From Acidobacteriaceae bacterium (GTDB taxonomy: Bacteria; Acidobacteriota; Terriglobia; Terriglobales; Acidobacteriaceae), in NCBI GenBank assembly GCA_030037545.1, contig JASHRF010000001.1, forward strand, positions 1-45,983: a DNA stretch of 45,983 bases, read 5' to 3'. The translations under genes were made by a program, and so were the position numbers. A model generated the notes under the pieces. It ran no database searches, was not told where the DNA came from, and was given only the letters and a program-made list of their open reading frames with translations. This document shows, one piece after another, positions 44,374 to 45,983 of the stretch (the stretch's first letter is position 1; each line of letters starts with the position of its first letter).

Positions 44374-45741
44374 TTGGAAAATTTGAGTTCAACGCTGGTT
44401 CTTCATCCACCCATAGAAATCCTCGATGAGGGGAAGACTTTGACGCAGAGCGCTGTGGGCCGCTGCCCCGCAGAAGAACGGAAAACGCGTCGCGTGTTGA
44501 TCGTGGTCGTCCTGGTGGCGCTAGCGTTGCGCCTTTTTGTCACCCTGCTCCCCATCGGCGGCGACCAGATGCATATCCGGCAGCAGGGTCGCGTTGCGGC
44601 AGCATTGCTGGCTGGCCGCGGCTTTGGCAGCCCCTTCAACTCCAACCAGATTTCGGCCATCATGCCGCCAGTCTATCCGGCCATCGTCGCCGTATTCTTT
44701 AAAGCCTTTGGCATTCGGACGACCGCATCCATCATTGCCATTCATGCATTCGATTCCGTGTTGTCCGCGCTGGCCTGCATCCCGGTATTTCTCATGGCGC
44801 GGCGCGGCTTTGGCCCGCGCGTAGCGTGGTGGGCGGCGTGGGGATGGGCATTTTCACCCTACGGCATCTACTTTGCCGCGACCTGGGCCTGGTCTACGCA
44901 CCTGCTGCTGCTTTGCTTGTGCTGGCTGATTGTGCTGGCGCAGGAGTTGGAGCAGTCTACGAGGCTCGGTTTGTGGGCCGGTTTCGGCCTTTTCGCCGGC
45001 TTTGCCGGTCTTGTCGAGCCATCGGTGCTGGTGGTCATTCCGTTCCTCCTGGCGCTGGCGTGCTGGCGATTGAGGGTTGAGGGAAAGCGCTGTCTGACGC
45101 CGGGGCTGATTGCCTGCACGGTGCTGGCGGCCGCCATCTCTCCTTGGATCATCCGTAACGCGATGGTCTTTCATCGTTTCATTCCCATGCGCGACAACAT
45201 GGGCCTGGAATTGTGGCTGGGCAATAATGGCCGCTCCCTGCACTGGACCAACGACGAGCTGAATCCCGAACACAACGCGCAGGAACTTGCCGACTACGAC
45301 CGCATGGGCGAGCTAGCTTATATGGACCATAAAATGCGCCAGGCCAAGGCATATATCCACGACCATCCTGCATGGTACGCATGGATGTGTGTGCGCCGCG
45401 CCGTCTATCTCTGGACCGGCTACTGGAGCTTCGACCGCGATTACCTTGCCCAGGAGCCGATGGACTTGGCCAACATTCCCTTTGCCACCTGCCTCACATT
45501 GCTCGCGCTTCTAGGACTTGTGATGGCATGGCGCGAAAACCCCCGAGAGTGCGTCCGCTACGCGGGCGTGCTTTTCCTCTTCCCGTTCCTGTACTACTTC
45601 GCTCATCCCGGGGCGTACCGGATGCGGCCGCTCGATCCGCTGATCGTCATTCTCGGTTGCCAGGCGATCCTGGCCATCGGCCGTCGGAGGCAGCTTTCAA
45701 GGGCGGAGCCTCAGCAGCCTGTGGTAAAAGTCGAGTTTTGA
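44374..45741 (+). CDS. GT-C-type membrane glycosyltransferase (GT39/ArnT-like)
   Basis: A 455-residue polytopic membrane protein with about ten hydrophobic helices (VLIVVVLVALALRLFVTLLP; IIAIHAFDSVLSALACIPVF; PFATCLTLLALLGLVMA). The first loop after helix 1 has PIGGDQMHIRQQGRV, the place where GT-C enzymes carry their acidic catalytic residue. AFGIRTTASIIAIHAF and the RMRPLDPLIVIL end fit the dolichyl-phosphate-mannose transferase-like family. It should transfer a sugar from a polyprenyl-phosphate donor on the periplasmic side; the acceptor is unknown. There is no in-frame ATG near the start, so TTG at 44374 (AGAGG ten bases before) is my best choice, with TTG at 44356 or 44383 possible. Confidence 0.8.
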   Translation: MENLSSTLVLHPPIEILDEGKTLTQSAVGRCPAEERKTRRVLIVVVLVALALRLFVTLLPIGGDQMHIRQQGRVAAALLAGRGFGSPFNSNQISAIMPPVYPAIVAVFFKAFGIRTTASIIAIHAFDSVLSALACIPVFLMARRGFGPRVAWWAAWGWAFSPYGIYFAATWAWSTHLLLLCLCWLIVLAQELEQSTRLGLWAGFGLFAGFAGLVEPSVLVVIPFLLALACWRLRVEGKRCLTPGLIACTVLAAAISPWIIRNAMVFHRFIPMRDNMGLELWLGNNGRSLHWTNDELNPEHNAQELADYDRMGELAYMDHKMRQAKAYIHDHPAWYAWMCVRRAVYLWTGYWSFDRDYLAQEPMDLANIPFATCLTLLALLGLVMAWRENPRECVRYAGVLFLFPFLYYFAHPGAYRMRPLDPLIVILGCQAILAIGRRRQLSRAEPQQPVVKVEF

Positions 45742-45744
45742 AAG

Positions 45745-45764
45745 GGCACAGCTTCAGCCGTGCC
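45745..45764. repeat. REP-like palindrome with GCTTCAGC core
   Basis: GGCACAGC pairs with GCCGTGCC (one mismatch) around TTCA, four bases after the glycosyltransferase stop. The centre GCTTCAGC is identical to that of the palindrome at 12776-12795. It might also act as a weak transcript end, but no T-run follows. Confidence 0.5.
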
Positions 45765-45843
45765 GCAAGTAGTCTCAAATCAATGCGGCTTTATTGATTC
45801 CTGCATAAGTAATGTCCTATTCAAGACGCAAGGAAAGAGGACT

Positions 45844-45983
45844 GTGGCGGATGAAGGAGCGCAACAGGTATTCGTGGTTTTGCAGGGAACGAGTGGTATT
45901 GCGGGCCACTACCGCCAGTTGATCGACTTCGTGTATGGCGCGATTGGCCAGGGGATTCATTTTCGACCAGGACCAGAGATATT
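45844..45983 (+). CDS. Start of an unidentified gene, cut by the right edge
   Basis: An open frame from a GTG at 45844, preceded by AAGGAAAGAGG at a good distance, runs to the window end (46 codons). It reads MADEGAQQVFVVLQGTSGIA, then GHYRQLIDFVYGAIGQGIHF. No family is recognised from so little sequence. It has the same direction as the glycosyltransferase gene, 102 bases upstream. Confidence 0.5.
   Translation, partial: MADEGAQQVFVVLQGTSGIAGHYRQLIDFVYGAIGQGIHFRPGPEI

Overview
The window looks like chromosomal DNA of a high-GC Acidobacteriota, most likely of the Terriglobia/Acidobacteriaceae type. The pointers are an Oar-like outer-membrane receptor with an N-terminal carboxypeptidase-regulatory-like domain, a VWFA-related secreted protein, a SpoIIE-type phosphatase with a sensor-like N-terminus, and short palindromic intergenic elements. 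This placement comes from recognising protein families, not from a search.

Left part (1-18.2 kb). The order is: leuS (cut by the left edge) and nfo on the minus strand; a plus-strand set of a split UxaA-family lyase (small and large subunit) and an Ldh_2-family 2-hydroxyacid dehydrogenase, which together resemble the sulfolactate set SuyA-SuyB-ComC; a minus-strand alpha/beta hydrolase with a zinc-ribbon PspC protein; two divergent diguanylate cyclases; the rpsO-pnp pair with an unusually long spacer; a membrane PP2C phosphatase; and a minus-strand group of a GH10 xylanase, a VWFA protein and a small unknown protein.

Middle part (18.2-36.4 kb). A long, nearly continuous minus-strand flagellar cluster. 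In transcription order it reads fliN-like, fliO, fliP, fliQ, fliR, flhB, flhA, fliA, fliM, long fliN, an unnamed MshEN-like gene, flgF, flgG, flgA, flgH, flgI, flgJ (rod domain only), flgM, flgN-like, flgK, flgL. It encodes the export gate, switch, sigma-28/FlgM checkpoint, rod, P and L rings and hook-filament junction. Flagellin, hook (flgE), stator and chemotaxis genes are not here. Several junctions carry degenerate short tandem repeats. Three proteins are odd. FlgK carries what looks like a FlgE-type domain. FlgH lacks a lipobox cysteine. The gene after fliN encodes a zinc-finger-like segment joined to a GspE/MshE N-terminal (potential c-di-GMP-binding) domain without any ATPase.

Right part (36.5-46 kb). 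pdxS, then an AT-richer gap, then the most unusual locus. A 1003-residue protein joins an ECF-like sigma factor, an anti-sigma-type zinc motif, one membrane helix and a large extracytoplasmic part. It is followed 21 bases later by a 1057-residue TonB-dependent-receptor-like protein. I read this as a candidate one-polypeptide transmembrane sigma/anti-sigma switch paired with an outer-membrane receptor. A GT-C-type membrane glycosyltransferase and the start of one more gene end the window.

No tRNA, rRNA, CRISPR array, transposase or phage gene was recognised.
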